A stretch of DNA of 64,000 nucleotides from Bacteroidales bacterium (GTDB lineage: Bacteria > Bacteroidota > Bacteroidia > Bacteroidales > UBA932): positions 1 to 64,000 of the forward strand of contig JAEEVC010000008.1 of NCBI GenBank assembly GCA_016287075.1, read 5' to 3'. The translations under genes were made by a program, and so were the position numbers. The notes beneath the pieces are model-generated. The model was given only the letters and a program-made list of their open reading frames with translations, ran no database searches and had not been told where the DNA came from. The first letter of the stretch is position 1. Each line of letters starts with the position of its first letter. Positions 44,236 through 54,500 of this stretch are shown piece after piece.

Positions 44236-47046
44236 TTAGTAGGGCAGGGGAATATCGCTTGGCCAGACGTGACAGTTGCTGTAGAATGGATCGTGATTGT
44301 ATTCGTACTCGGTCAGGCTCCTTCTGACAAACCACGGTCCGTCAGGTGTATTGGGCCAGTAGAAGGTAAAAGGATTTCCACCGAGGACTTCATAAACAGC
44401 GTTGTTCCGTTTGTTGATGCAGCGAAGATGGATGGAACGGATCTCCCCTGAACGGAAGGATGTTACACCTGCTTCCCCCGATACGGATATGTCATCTTCG
44501 TCGCCCTGGTTGTGCGGAATGTCCAATACCTCATGCCGTTCTACATTGGAGCGGTTATAATACTGATAGTTATAGGAAGAAATCCCTCCCAATGCATGGA
44601 GGACCAGATTGCCCCAGGGGAGACCGGATACTTCTCCTCCATCCACGTCAACGACCACTGTCCAGTCATCCAGCGTGGGCTTCAGGGACTTGGCCTGGTA
44701 CTGCACACCTGTGACCTGATGCAGGATTCCATGCCCGGCAATACCGATGAATGGAATGGGTGTGTTGTCCCCATATCCTTCCTGACATGCCAGGAAATAG
44801 TAGCCGGAACCGTCTGCATACCTGTAATTCTGCTGACTTACCCCGTTTCCGACAAGGGAGATGGCGGCATTCTTGTCAATGACGGGCTGCAGGTATCTTT
44901 CCCAGAGGGGATCGAATTCCGGGGAAGGGATCAGGTCGTCCCATTTTTTGGTAAAATAGCCACCAAGGGTCGCTACGTACGGCGCAAAGGACATTTCCGG
45001 CTGCAGGAACATTTTCTTGACTTGATAGACATTCTTCTCGATCGTCTCAACGCCGCCTGTAAGCCCGAACTTAAGCGTGAAATCGACGTACATCCCGGCA
45101 CGGAATACCCTGAATAGGGAAATGGTGGGAATCAACGTAACGGTTCCCTTTGCATAGAGCGTACCCGTCAGCGAGAAATCCACTTCGGGATTGAACCCCT
45201 CATCTTTTGCGGGGGTGGCTTCCTCGTGGCGGAACCTGAAGCCGTCTCCGTCCGTATAGGTAAGGCCGTACGTTCCCATGTCGTATGTATAATTGACGGA
45301 AGTGGAGAACTTGACTTCGCCGCCAATGCCGATTCCGGCCCGGATCTCAACCTCGGGCGTAAGGACGACACCCGGGGCAATGGGAATTCCCGGGACGAAA
45401 TAGAGGGTGATCAGATGAACGGTTTTATCCTTTGAGGCGGAACCGGTCAATGTGTAGGATGCCGCAAAATTCACTTTGGGGTTGAGTGAGACATGTACCC
45501 ACTGAAGTTCTCCTTCTTCAATGCTAAGTCCGGCACGGATGCCGACGGAAACGTTGAGCCCCATGGAACCTTCCACATTGTCGGACTTGCATTCAATCTT
45601 CAGGGTCGGTGTCGACAGCGTTGTCCCTGCCTTTATCACGGCCCTCGTCAGGGCCTCCTCGACGACTTCATCCGAAAGCATGATCTGTCCGCTGGGGGAG
45701 ACCGAGTAAGGTACGGACTCGCCATCCGAGTTTACGATTTCGCTCAGATAGCTGGACAGGTCCAGTTCCTCACCGCCCCCTTCCACGGAGTTTCCTTCCG
45801 CATCATAGATCTTGCTTCCGAAATTCAGGTGCTTGTAGGCCCCGGCGAAGTCGGTCGTCATCCGCAGGTCGATGCGGCTGTGGTTTTCATCGCCAAAAGG
45901 CGTCTGGATCGCCGTAATCTTATAGACACCGCCCTCGGGCAAATCGTCCGATGTGTCGAAAACAAAGTAATCGCCTTTTTTGAATCCCAGTTCATTGGGC
46001 ACCATCATGTTGAACCAGGGTGCTTTGATGACTTCCCTGTTGTAAGCCACCGTTCCTCCGTCTTCATTGATGACGAAATCCTCTCCTTTTTCGATGACCG
46101 TCATCTTCCGAAGCAGCTCGGGAGTCATCATATGGGCATTGTCGGACAGCACCGCGGCATCCTTTCCGGCCACATAGTCCCGGTTGGAGATGTCGCCGAT
46201 CGGATAGATGACGCCGCGGTTGAAGGAAGCGCCGCGGGTGGTGCCGGCGGTGCGGCTCATGCGCTCTCCCTCTTTGGTCACGAAAGTAATCTCTATTCCC
46301 TGCGGATACTGGCGGGCGGGGATAATGAAATAAAACAGGCCCATAACCCCCTGCTCAAGCGTCACCCCCTCTTCCCCGCAGTCCAGGGTGAGGACAGCCG
46401 GACCCCCGCTCACCTGCGAGGCATAATTATTTGAAGGATCTATGGTTATGCTTCCGGAAAGCGCCCCTCCGGACAGGTCGCGCAGGGTAACGGAACGGAT
46501 AATGGTGGTTTCGTCAAACGCCTGGCCGATCTTCAGGACAGCCATGACATTGCTGAATGCGATGCCGGAGGAGGCCGTGCCCGTACCGGCCATCAGGCTC
46601 ACTGCCGGGTCCGGCTGGGAAACGCCCCTTGCAAGGATATAATGCTGCGTGTCAGGGAATCGGGTCCTGATTGTTCCGTTGGAAACAGTCGCTCCGGATT
46701 GTGCCGGATAACAAGCCGCCAGCGTACCGGAGGGAATTGTAGCGGAAGAGCGGAACACGGCCGTCTTTCCGTCCTCGCTGATGTCACTGCCGGCCAGGGT
46801 CAGCGTAAACGCTTCGCCGGAAGCGGCGAAAAGGCCGATGGCGTCATCGGGGGCCCAGCGTGTCTGCATGCGGACGCCGGGGTTGTCCAGGAGAATCGTT
46901 CGTGTTTCAGGACCGTCCACGGCGATGGTCGCTGTCAACTGGAAGCTTTCTTCGGCAGGCTCAAACGGTGTGTCCAGGGTTTCACGCGCACAGGAAGCGA
47001 TGGCCAGAAGACCCAGTGCGGCCCATATGAAATGTCTTTTTTCCAT
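44236..47046 (-). CDS. Large fimbrillin-like surface lipoprotein
   Basis: 936 residues from the ATG at 47046. Signal peptide and lipobox AIASC. The N-terminal 300 residues follow the fimbrillin plan (PETRTILLDN, then RWAPDDAIGLFA, SNVMAVLKIG and GVIYPIGDIS). The rest is a long beta-rich region (about 310-930) with alternating polar and hydrophobic strands such as EIRAGIGIGGEVKFSTSVNY, which looks barrel- or prism-like, and no family I recognise. Possibly a fimbrial-type adhesin. It starts 9 bp after the stop of the BACON gene and is probably cotranscribed with it. Confidence 0.7.
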   Translation of the reverse strand: MEKRHFIWAALGLLAIASCARETLDTPFEPAEESFQLTATIAVDGPETRTILLDNPGVRMQTRWAPDDAIGLFAASGEAFTLTLAGSDISEDGKTAVFRSSATIPSGTLAACYPAQSGATVSNGTIRTRFPDTQHYILARGVSQPDPAVSLMAGTGTASSGIAFSNVMAVLKIGQAFDETTIIRSVTLRDLSGGALSGSITIDPSNNYASQVSGGPAVLTLDCGEEGVTLEQGVMGLFYFIIPARQYPQGIEITFVTKEGERMSRTAGTTRGASFNRGVIYPIGDISNRDYVAGKDAAVLSDNAHMMTPELLRKMTVIEKGEDFVINEDGGTVAYNREVIKAPWFNMMVPNELGFKKGDYFVFDTSDDLPEGGVYKITAIQTPFGDENHSRIDLRMTTDFAGAYKHLNFGSKIYDAEGNSVEGGGEELDLSSYLSEIVNSDGESVPYSVSPSGQIMLSDEVVEEALTRAVIKAGTTLSTPTLKIECKSDNVEGSMGLNVSVGIRAGLSIEEGELQWVHVSLNPKVNFAASYTLTGSASKDKTVHLITLYFVPGIPIAPGVVLTPEVEIRAGIGIGGEVKFSTSVNYTYDMGTYGLTYTDGDGFRFRHEEATPAKDEGFNPEVDFSLTGTLYAKGTVTLIPTISLFRVFRAGMYVDFTLKFGLTGGVETIEKNVYQVKKMFLQPEMSFAPYVATLGGYFTKKWDDLIPSPEFDPLWERYLQPVIDKNAAISLVGNGVSQQNYRYADGSGYYFLACQEGYGDNTPIPFIGIAGHGILHQVTGVQYQAKSLKPTLDDWTVVVDVDGGEVSGLPWGNLVLHALGGISSYNYQYYNRSNVERHEVLDIPHNQGDEDDISVSGEAGVTSFRSGEIRSIHLRCINKRNNAVYEVLGGNPFTFYWPNTPDGPWFVRRSLTEYEYNHDPFYSNCHVWPSDIPLPY

Positions 47047-47054
47047 AATGTCAA

Positions 47055-47858
47055 TCAATTATCCCATCCCAGACCTTCATTGTATGAATAATCGTCTCCC
47101 GCGACATCCGGGGCGCCTTCTTTCAAGGTGATATCCCAAGGCGTGTCGTGTGAAGGAGCCTGACCGTTGGCGATACTCAGGAGCGTTATCTTGCCTTCCC
47201 GCGGCCCTGAAGTCCCGGACGGAACCGCATGGACGCGAAGGGTATATCGGTTAAGCTTCTCAGTGATAATCCATTCCGTGTCATTCTTTACCGTCCAGTC
47301 AACCAGATTGGTGATCACGGTTATGTCCACGGGTGCCCCGGACGAGGGAAGTGTATATTCTCTCTGCATGTTGGGTGCAGAATAGATCTGGGTATAGGAG
47401 CTCTCCTGGCCGATGGTCAACTGTCTGTCTGGCAGGCCGGGAACTTTTATGGTCAGTTGGCAATAACGCGGATACCCGGACGGCGGATTGGGATCATCAT
47501 ACTGGTCCACTATAATGTTGATCATCCCGCTCTTGCCGCTATATGCATTGATATGGCACCAGGGAGCCCCGCCTTCCACGGTCCATTTCTCAACGTTGCT
47601 TTCCACGTTGATCACATAGTAGATCCCTTCTCCATTGTGGTTGAACACCAGGACATCAGGTACCTGCGAGCCGTCGTATTCTCCAGTCATGTTGAAAACG
47701 ACGCCTGTCTCCGGCGTGTCCGGCGTGTCGGGTTTGTCAGGTTTTTCCGTCCCTTCCTGGGACCCCGGGCCATCAGGTACTTTTCCGCAGCTGCAGAAAG
47801 AAAGGAGCATGCCGGTGAGCAGCATGGCAAGGGATAAGAATCGTTTTGAGCCGAACAT
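47055..47858 (-). CDS. BACON-domain lipoprotein
   Basis: 267 residues. Lipobox SFCSC, then a Pro/Asp/Thr linker (TEKPDKPDTPDTPETG). Two Ig-like BACON domains follow: about 80-155 (KWTVEGGAPWCHIN, closing RQLTIGQES) and about 165-245 (DWTVKNDTEWIIT, closing WDITLKEGA). BACON domains often bind mucin or glycans. The -7 box TACTTTTG lies at 47883-47890 on the minus strand. It is first in a two-gene surface operon with the large fimbrillin-like gene. Confidence 0.8.
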   Translation of the reverse strand: MFGSKRFLSLAMLLTGMLLSFCSCGKVPDGPGSQEGTEKPDKPDTPDTPETGVVFNMTGEYDGSQVPDVLVFNHNGEGIYYVINVESNVEKWTVEGGAPWCHINAYSGKSGMINIIVDQYDDPNPPSGYPRYCQLTIKVPGLPDRQLTIGQESSYTQIYSAPNMQREYTLPSSGAPVDITVITNLVDWTVKNDTEWIITEKLNRYTLRVHAVPSGTSGPREGKITLLSIANGQAPSHDTPWDITLKEGAPDVAGDDYSYNEGLGWDN

Positions 47859-47949
47859 GACAGAATGGTTTAGCTGTTTTTACAAAAGTATATAAAACCA
47901 GGCTAACCTGCAAACAACCGGGCAGAAAATGAATAATGCGCAGGACAGG

Positions 47950-49956
47950 CTACCAGGGAACGGTCATCTTGAACGTGACGCTCCGCCCCATGTTGCAGAT
48001 GCCGATGTATTTCAGCCGGCTCAGGTGGGGCATGTAGGCCCGGTCGGTCAGGTTCGCCCCGATGAGATAAAGCGACATCCTTGTTTTTCCCCGGATGACC
48101 ACATCCGTCCCCGCCGCCGCACCCCAAAGGAGATAGGCCGGCGTGGCCGTCTCCGTCCCTCCTGCCGCATAGAAATGGTTCTGCGCCCAATTCCAGTCCA
48201 GGTTGATGGCAACGAAAGCGTTGTTGAATAACTGGCCGTCGTGGGTGATTTCCCATTTGACCTCAGAATAGAGGCGGGGTGCGGGAATCAGGGGAAGGTC
48301 ATCCCCGCCTTGCTCCCGGGCATAGACGCAGGAGAAGGCGCTGCTCAGGTGAAGCTGGTGGACGGGGTGGACGTCCAGCGCGATTTCTCCGCCGGCGAGG
48401 CGGGCCAGCCCGCTGCGGAAAGCATAGACCGGGAGTCCTTCGTCGGAGACGGTGCCATTGCGGGCGGCGAAGATGTAATTATCGATCCGACTGGCGAATA
48501 AGGCCGTTTGCACCGATACATGCCTTGAACTGAAATCCAGCCCCAGGTCCCCCTGGAGACTGTATTCCGGCTTCAGGTCCTTGTTTCCCAGTTCAAAGCG
48601 GAAGGTCCCTTCATGTTCGCCGTTGGATCCCAGTTCGGCCAGGTTGGGCGCGCGGAATCCCCGGGCTGCATTCGCCCTGAAGGTCAGATGCCGCCCGAGC
48701 GGACGTGTCGCACCCAGACTGGCACTGATGCCGGGAAAACGGCGGCGGAACGCTTCGAAGCGGCCTTCAAGGGCCTGGCTGTCCAGCCAGCGGACATCGG
48801 CCCTGGCGCCGCCGGAAAGCGTCCATGCCCCCAGCGACTTGGTCGCAGTCGCGAACAATCCGGCGTCAAACAGGCCGTAAGCCGGGATCAGGTACTCTTC
48901 GCCCAGGTTTCGGCTGGTCTGGCCCATTCCGGCAAGCCCGAAGGCGGTCTTCCAGTCCCGGCCCAGGGTGCTCAGGTAGCGCAGGTCATAGTGGACGGTG
49001 TTGAGCAGGAAGTCCAGTCCGGGCCCATCGGCACTCTCCTCAAATTCCTGCCGCCGGTTCCGCTGCCACCCCAGGATGAGTTTCAGGTTTCCGGGCCCGA
49101 GGTGGAAGGTATTGTCCGACACTACTTTATAGTGACCCACTTGCTGGAAAGGGAGCGTAGGTGTGTAGCCGAAGTTTCCCCCTTCTCCCTCGATCATTCC
49201 GGGCATCAGGTGGAAATAACTGCAGCGGAGCCGGGTGTAGCCCCAGGAACCGTTTCGGCCCAGCACGGCCGATGCGGCCTGCTCACGATAGCCGGAATTG
49301 GCCACGGGGCCATTGGCCGCATTCCTGTAGGCATGGGCATATTTGCCGGAGATGCGGCCGCCCAGCAGCCAGCCCTTTGCGTTGCCGTCGGCCGACAGGG
49401 AATAGCTCGCCAGCCCGCTGTTTGTCTGATACGCGGAGGTGAAACTGCCACCATATTCCCCGGGGCCCCGCATCGGTTCCGGGTGGAAAATGAGGATGCC
49501 GGCCAGGGCGTCGGAGCCGTACATCAGCGAAGCGGGCCCTTTGAGGATTTCGACGGAATGTACGCCGGCGCCGTCAATCTCGATACCGTGCTCGTCGCCC
49601 CATTGCTGCCCCTCCTGGCGGATGCCGTCGTTGACCACGACGACGCGGTTGTAGCCCATCCCGCGGATAACGGGCTTGGCAATCCCGCCGCCGGTGGTGA
49701 TTTCGCTCATCCCCGGCTCTGCGGCGATGGCGTCGATGATATTGCCCGCTGCACGGGCGGACAGGTCGGCCGGACGGACCACCGAAACCGGTGCCGGCAT
49801 TTCTTTCATCCTGGCTTCGCCGGCGAGGCCGGTTACGACCAATTCATTCAGTTGCAGGTGTTTGTAGAATACATCTGTCGAGTCAGGATCATGTTCCTGC
49901 GCCGTCGCGGCCATGCATGCGCACAACAGCGACAATAAGGGAATTGTCTTTTTCAT
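47950..49956 (-). CDS. TonB-dependent receptor, probably metal uptake
   Basis: 668 residues. Signal peptide (MKKTIPLLSLLCACMAATAQ), then the plug domain (ELVVTGLAGEARMKEMPAPV, GIAKPVIRGMGYNRVVVVND, EILKGPASLMYGSDALAGIL) and a beta-barrel ending in VTFKMTVPW. The plug subtype (RGMGYNRVVVVNDG...QWGDEHGIEID) is common among metal or haem receptors. The upstream small His/Cys-rich protein strengthens a metal role (copper, zinc or iron); the ligand is not certain. No SusD-like partner is present, arguing against glycan import. Confidence 0.88.
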   Translation of the reverse strand: MKKTIPLLSLLCACMAATAQEHDPDSTDVFYKHLQLNELVVTGLAGEARMKEMPAPVSVVRPADLSARAAGNIIDAIAAEPGMSEITTGGGIAKPVIRGMGYNRVVVVNDGIRQEGQQWGDEHGIEIDGAGVHSVEILKGPASLMYGSDALAGILIFHPEPMRGPGEYGGSFTSAYQTNSGLASYSLSADGNAKGWLLGGRISGKYAHAYRNAANGPVANSGYREQAASAVLGRNGSWGYTRLRCSYFHLMPGMIEGEGGNFGYTPTLPFQQVGHYKVVSDNTFHLGPGNLKLILGWQRNRRQEFEESADGPGLDFLLNTVHYDLRYLSTLGRDWKTAFGLAGMGQTSRNLGEEYLIPAYGLFDAGLFATATKSLGAWTLSGGARADVRWLDSQALEGRFEAFRRRFPGISASLGATRPLGRHLTFRANAARGFRAPNLAELGSNGEHEGTFRFELGNKDLKPEYSLQGDLGLDFSSRHVSVQTALFASRIDNYIFAARNGTVSDEGLPVYAFRSGLARLAGGEIALDVHPVHQLHLSSAFSCVYAREQGGDDLPLIPAPRLYSEVKWEITHDGQLFNNAFVAINLDWNWAQNHFYAAGGTETATPAYLLWGAAAGTDVVIRGKTRMSLYLIGANLTDRAYMPHLSRLKYIGICNMGRSVTFKMTVPW

Positions 49957-49980
49957 TCTGTTGGGATTTAAGTGAAACAG

Positions 49981-50131
49981 AAATAATAACCTGCGCCACC
50001 GGTGGCATTTACCCGGACAGGGCTGCGAAGCAGCAGACACCGGTGACGCAGGTTATTATTTCTATCACCGGTGGCATTTACCCGGACAGGGCTGCGAGGC
50101 AGCAAACACCGGTGATGCGTGTGATTATTTC
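49981..50131. repeat. Palindromic repeat family 1, two-unit array
   Basis: The first unit (49981-50061) has arms AAATAATAACCTGCG and CGCAGGTTATTATTT. The second (to 50131) has the core and a degenerate right arm. It lies between the TonB receptor and the His/Cys-rich gene on the same strand, in the untranslated part of a presumed operon. Confidence 0.9.
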
Positions 50132-50138
50132 ATCATTC

Positions 50139-50507
50139 CTAAACGGTTGATGCCGGAAACGGACAACAGAATGAAACAGGTGGGGCTCTTGTTGAAAAGG
50201 GATGGTTGAAACGGAGCGGGATGTCATCGGAGAAACAGCCGGTGTTGACAAGCCGGACCGATGAAGGCGCAATGAAGGCCGGCGTGACCGGCGGGAAGAA
50301 CTGCTGGCACAGCAGGCGGCATATCAGGCACTCGTCCGTGCCCGTTTGCGCCGACAGGTGCCCGGCGTGGGGTTGGTGTCGTGTACAGGACTCGCACGGA
50401 ATGTCGTCCTGCGCCGGCTCGTCATGGTGATGGAACGGCGCCAGGAACACCATCGGCAGCATGACCGACAGCATCAGGAACGACGATATGCGTTGTTTCA
50501 GGGGCAT
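50139..50507 (-). CDS. Small His/Cys-rich membrane-associated protein, partner of the TonB receptor
   Basis: 122 residues. A hydrophobic N terminus (about 10-24) ends at APFHHHDEPAQDD. Then follow CESCTRHQPHAGHL and DECLICRLLCQQFF. The clustered HHH, CxxC, HxxHxGH and CxxC groups are a likely metal-binding surface. Proteins of this type commonly precede TonB receptors for metals in Bacteroidota; no named family is asserted. The ATG at 50507 is chosen over 50540 because the hydrophobic segment then starts normally. There is no terminator between tRNA-Leu and this gene. Confidence 0.65.
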   Translation of the reverse strand: MPLKQRISSFLMLSVMLPMVFLAPFHHHDEPAQDDIPCESCTRHQPHAGHLSAQTGTDECLICRLLCQQFFPPVTPAFIAPSSVRLVNTGCFSDDIPLRFNHPFSTRAPPVSFCCPFPASTV

Positions 50508-50547
50508 GGCGATACCGTTTTCGGCGGCCTGGTCCGGCAAATTCTTG

Positions 50548-50628
50548 TGCGGGTGGAGGGACTCGAACCCTCACGGCTTGCGCCACCAGATCCTAAGTCT
50601 GGCTTGTCTACCATTCCAACACACCCGC
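50548..50628 (-). tRNA. tRNA-Leu (TAG)
   Basis: 81 nt with a variable arm. Acceptor stem GCGGGTG/CACCCGC, discriminator A. The anticodon loop CTTAGGA on CCAGA/TCTGG gives TAG. CCA is not encoded. Its promoter (TTG 50668-50670, TACCTTTG 50640-50647, 20-nt spacer) overlaps the end of prmA. Confidence 0.92.
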
Positions 50629-50639
50629 GTGTGAGGGGG

Positions 50640-50670
50640 CAAAGGTACGGAGTTTTCTTCAATCCGTCAA
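50640..50670 (-). promoter_or_regulatory. Promoter of tRNA-Leu
   Basis: Minus-strand TTG at 50668-50670 and TACCTTTG at 50640-50647, 20 nt apart. The -33 element lies inside the last codons of prmA. Confidence 0.7.
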
Positions 50671-51515
50671 GGCTTCCGGAAGGCGGGGCAGGCCCAGCCC
50701 TCGCGGAGGAGGAGGCCGTCCGGCCGGAGACCGAGCGCCCCGGCGGCAGTTGTGACAGCCGGTACGTCCGCCTCGAAGAACCCGCTGAGGAGCAGGGTGC
50801 CGCCCGGGCGGAGGGAGCGGACATAGGTCGGCAGGTCCTGCAGGATGATGTTGCGGTGGATGTTCGCGAGGATGACGTCGTACGTCCCCATCTGGAGGAG
50901 GGAGGCATCGCCGCAAAGGGTCTGGATGCGCGTCCCGACGCGGTTCCAGCGGGCATTGCCCCAGGCGGAGCGGGCGGCGACCGCGTCGATGTCGATGGCC
51001 CAGACCTTCCGGGCGCCCATCTTGGCGGCGAGGATGCCGAGGATGGCCGTGCCGCAGCCCATGTCGAGCACGGCGTGCCCCCGGATGCGGTCTTCCCGCT
51101 TGAGCATGGCCTGCATCATCATGTAGGTCGTATGGTGGGAGCCGGTCCCGAAGGCCATTTCCGGATCGATCCAGATGTTGAAGCGGGTCCGGGGAACCGC
51201 CCCGTTCTGCGGCGCCTTGATGGTGACGGTCCCGTCCACGACGATGGGGGAGAAGCGCTCCTCCCAGGCCCGGTTCCAATTCTCTCCCTGAACGAGCGCG
51301 GCCTCGAATCCGGCGACGCAGCGATAGCCGCTGAGGATGGCCTTCAGGTGGGCGGGCTGGTAGAGGTCTTTCTGGATATAGCACTTCAATTCAGGCGCTT
51401 CCGTGACGAAAGATTCGTAGGGAAGTTCCGCGATTTCTGCGGTCAGGACCTCGGCCATTTCCTCGGAGAAGGGGGCGAGTCGCACCCGGACTTCGATATA
51501 TTCCTGGCTATTCAT
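50667..51515 (-). CDS. prmA: Ribosomal protein L11 methyltransferase
   Basis: 282 residues. Trimethylates ribosomal protein L11. The N-terminal substrate-binding domain spans about 1-95. The conserved DPEMAFGTGSHHTT substrate loop, the SAM-binding VLDMGCGTAILGILAAKMGA and the NIHRNIIL motif IV follow. Length matches the family. Its first 8 bases overlap the 3' end of the AsmA-like gene, implying cotranscription. Confidence 0.95.
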   Translation of the reverse strand: MNSQEYIEVRVRLAPFSEEMAEVLTAEIAELPYESFVTEAPELKCYIQKDLYQPAHLKAILSGYRCVAGFEAALVQGENWNRAWEERFSPIVVDGTVTIKAPQNGAVPRTRFNIWIDPEMAFGTGSHHTTYMMMQAMLKREDRIRGHAVLDMGCGTAILGILAAKMGARKVWAIDIDAVAARSAWGNARWNRVGTRIQTLCGDASLLQMGTYDVILANIHRNIILQDLPTYVRSLRPGGTLLLSGFFEADVPAVTTAAGALGLRPDGLLLREGWACPAFRKP

Positions 51516-54500
51516 GCTGCGCTTTCTTGAGTTCCGCCTGTTCTTCGGCGCTCAGTTCGCCGGCATCCGCCTCGGCGGAATAGCCCTCCTTCGCTTTCTG
51601 CTGCTCGACGAGCTGCTGGCTCTCGTTCTGCCGGATGGCCTTCTCGACGCCGAGTTCGAAGATGTTGTGGATGGAATTGACCAGGTTGACCTGGACGGTC
51701 TTGAGCTGGGTGGTGAAGACCGGGACGTTCACATCCTTGTATTTCGCGCGCGCGGGACGGAACTTCAGCTTGTCGAAACTGTCCCCGGAGATGTTGAGGC
51801 CGAAGCGGAAGGGAACGGGTGACTTGATGACCGAGATATGGTACTGGAACGATTCGTCGAAATGCTGGATGCCGCTGGCGGCGAAAGTGTATCGGTCGAT
51901 GTCCAGGACGAAGGGGAAGACTTCGAGCGTGTTGTCCCGGAGCATCCCGTTGACGCTCATCTTGTCCACATAGGCCCCCGCTTTGTTCTTGAACAGCAGG
52001 TACTTCGCGATTTTCGTGAACTGCTCGCTGTCTTTGAGCGAGAGGTTCTTTCCGGAGATCCGCATGATCCCGTCGATCGAGGGCAGGACGAGGTTCATGC
52101 CCTCGTCGATGGCCGAGGTGACGGCCATCTCGCAGTCAAGCAGGCCGCCGAAGGACTTGAGCATCGGGATGATCGTATCCACGGCCGGCATCAGGGTGAT
52201 GACCTTTTCCGCCGTGATGTCCACGAGGTTGAGGTCGAAGCCGGCGCGGAGGTCCTTCTTCGTGCGGGTGGAATAGAATCCCTCGAAGTAGATGTCGCCC
52301 ATGTTGGAGGTGGCGACGGTATTGGTGACCTGGAGGCAGCGCTGCCGGAGGGCGATATCGGATGCCGCCCAGGTCACGTTCAGGCTGTCATACCGGATCC
52401 GGCTGGCCTCGAGCCCGATTTCGGCGTCGAGATTGGCCGGCAGGACGATGAGGGAGCCGCCGGCGGAATCCGGCAGTTCGGTCCGGGCGATCTCGGCCTG
52501 ATAGGCGGCGTCGGACGTATTTTCATTCTTCTGCTCCTGGGCCGCATCCGGGCGGTAGGTCCGGCTGAAGGCATAGGCCCGGAGGATCTCGTTGACGTCG
52601 ATATTCTTCGACGTGAGTTTGGCCTTGAGGCGGAAGAATCCCTTCCCGCCGGTCAGGGCGCGACGGAGCCCGGTCAATGTTGCCTTGCCGGAAACGTCTG
52701 ATACGCCGGAGGTTATGGTCACATTGCCCAGGTCGATCCTGTCGTTGTCAAAGGAGCCGGCGGCGTTCCGGATGCCGTTCTCGAGCGGGAAGGCCGGCGT
52801 CATCAGCTGTCCGTCGGCGATGGAGAGGTTGCCCTTCACGTCCCATTCCTTCATGTATTTGGCGACGGTCTCGCCCAGGTTGAGGCTGATGTCTTTCTTC
52901 CGGAAATCCGCCTCCTGCATCCAGGCGGGCAGCTGCCGGCCGGCACGCAGTTTCGCCAGCAGCGAATCCCTCGGCGTGCCGGGATAGACCCGCTGAAGCG
53001 AGTCGAGGAAATGCTTACGGCGGGCGGCGGACGCGGTGTTGGCCTGGTGGAGGTTGGCCGAGATGTCGAAGCGGGCGTCCTCCAGTGTCACGCGGTTCAC
53101 GCCCTGCCGGGCCCCGATGTGGCCGTTCTGCGAAGTGAGCGTGAGTTTCGGGGAGCCCAGTTCCTTGGTAGGCGGGGCGATGCGGAAGGTCTCTTTCGTA
53201 TCCTGCAGGCGGAGGGTCAGGTCCGTGTCGTCCTTGACATCGATGTTCTTTCCCTGGAACAGGCCCATGAAGGGCGGGAGGCTGCTCGTCCGCGTCTTCA
53301 GGACGCTTGCGGCCGTATGGGCCAGCAGCCTGAGGCCGCCGCCATGGACCTGCAGCGCTTCCTTGTAGACCAGGTCAAGCGTGTCGAGATCGGCCTTGAG
53401 CCCGAGGACGCGCGTGCCCTTCTTGAGGTTCTTGTCCAGGGTGTTGGCCATCGTCGAAATGTTTACGGTTCCCTTGGGGACGCGGGCGGACAGCGAATCC
53501 GGCCGGTCCTCGATACGGAGGTCGCGGATGTGGAGATTCCCGTTCAGGGTTGCATTGCCGATGTGGACCGCGTCGAGCTGGGAAAGCCGCGCCTGACCTT
53601 CCAGGTCGAGGGTCAGTTTTCCCGTGCCGGTGATGCCGCGATCCCGGGTAAAGGCCTGGGTCAGGGAATCCACGCGGGCCTTGGCGTTCCCGTTGATCCG
53701 GAAGGCCGGATCTCCGCCCAGGAGGTCCTTCGCGGAACCGGTGGCGCTGAGGCCGATGCCGAGGATATCCACCATCAGGTCACGGACATCGACGTCCAGG
53801 CGGAGGTCCGGGTTGGTCTCGGCGGAGGCATTGAGACTGAGATACCCCCGTCTGCCGAGCCCCTCATAATCGACATAGGCCCGCGGAACGACCAGCTCTG
53901 CAAGGAGTTCCGGCAATGTCCCCCGGGCGGGATTGTAGTAGCCGTCGCAGAGGGCGGTCAGGGAAATGACGGCGTCGGTGCGGACTTTTCCGAGGACGGG
54001 GAAATTGCGCTTGAACTGCTCCAGGACCGGTGCGACGGCACAGTCGGCTATGGAGACTTCGGCCCGGAGGAAGGTGCTGTCCGGGTACAGGACGGCATCT
54101 CCGAATCCGGTCATTTCGAGCGAAGCGACATTCAGCAGCAGGTCCTTGACGGACACGGCCATGGCGCTGTCCGCCCGCTCGGGCATGCAGCCGGAACCCT
54201 TGATCCGGACCGGGACGGTCATCCGGCCGAACTGCTGCGTGGCAAGGAAGGTCCGCGCGGCCATGTCGAGGTCGAGGCAGCGCTTCCCGCCCTCGAGCCG
54301 GAGCCTGTCCACGGCCAGGGCCACGGTGTCGGCCGGCAGGCGTCCGGAGACGAACATACTGTCAATCTTCAGACCAATCTGGCTTTCAAGCGGTTCCGTG
54401 ATGAGCACCTGGCCGTCGAAGCGGAGATTCCGGAGCGTGAAGAGTCCGAAGAGGGTATCGGCCGGGTCCGTGAAGATGATCAGCGGCCGGTCGGTCAGGT

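Noticed and set aside
43885..44451. ORF across the repeat array with a repeated IYPDRAAKQQ peptide
   Set aside because: The peptide repeat only reflects the DNA repeat. The frame lies across three non-coding units and into the opposing gene.
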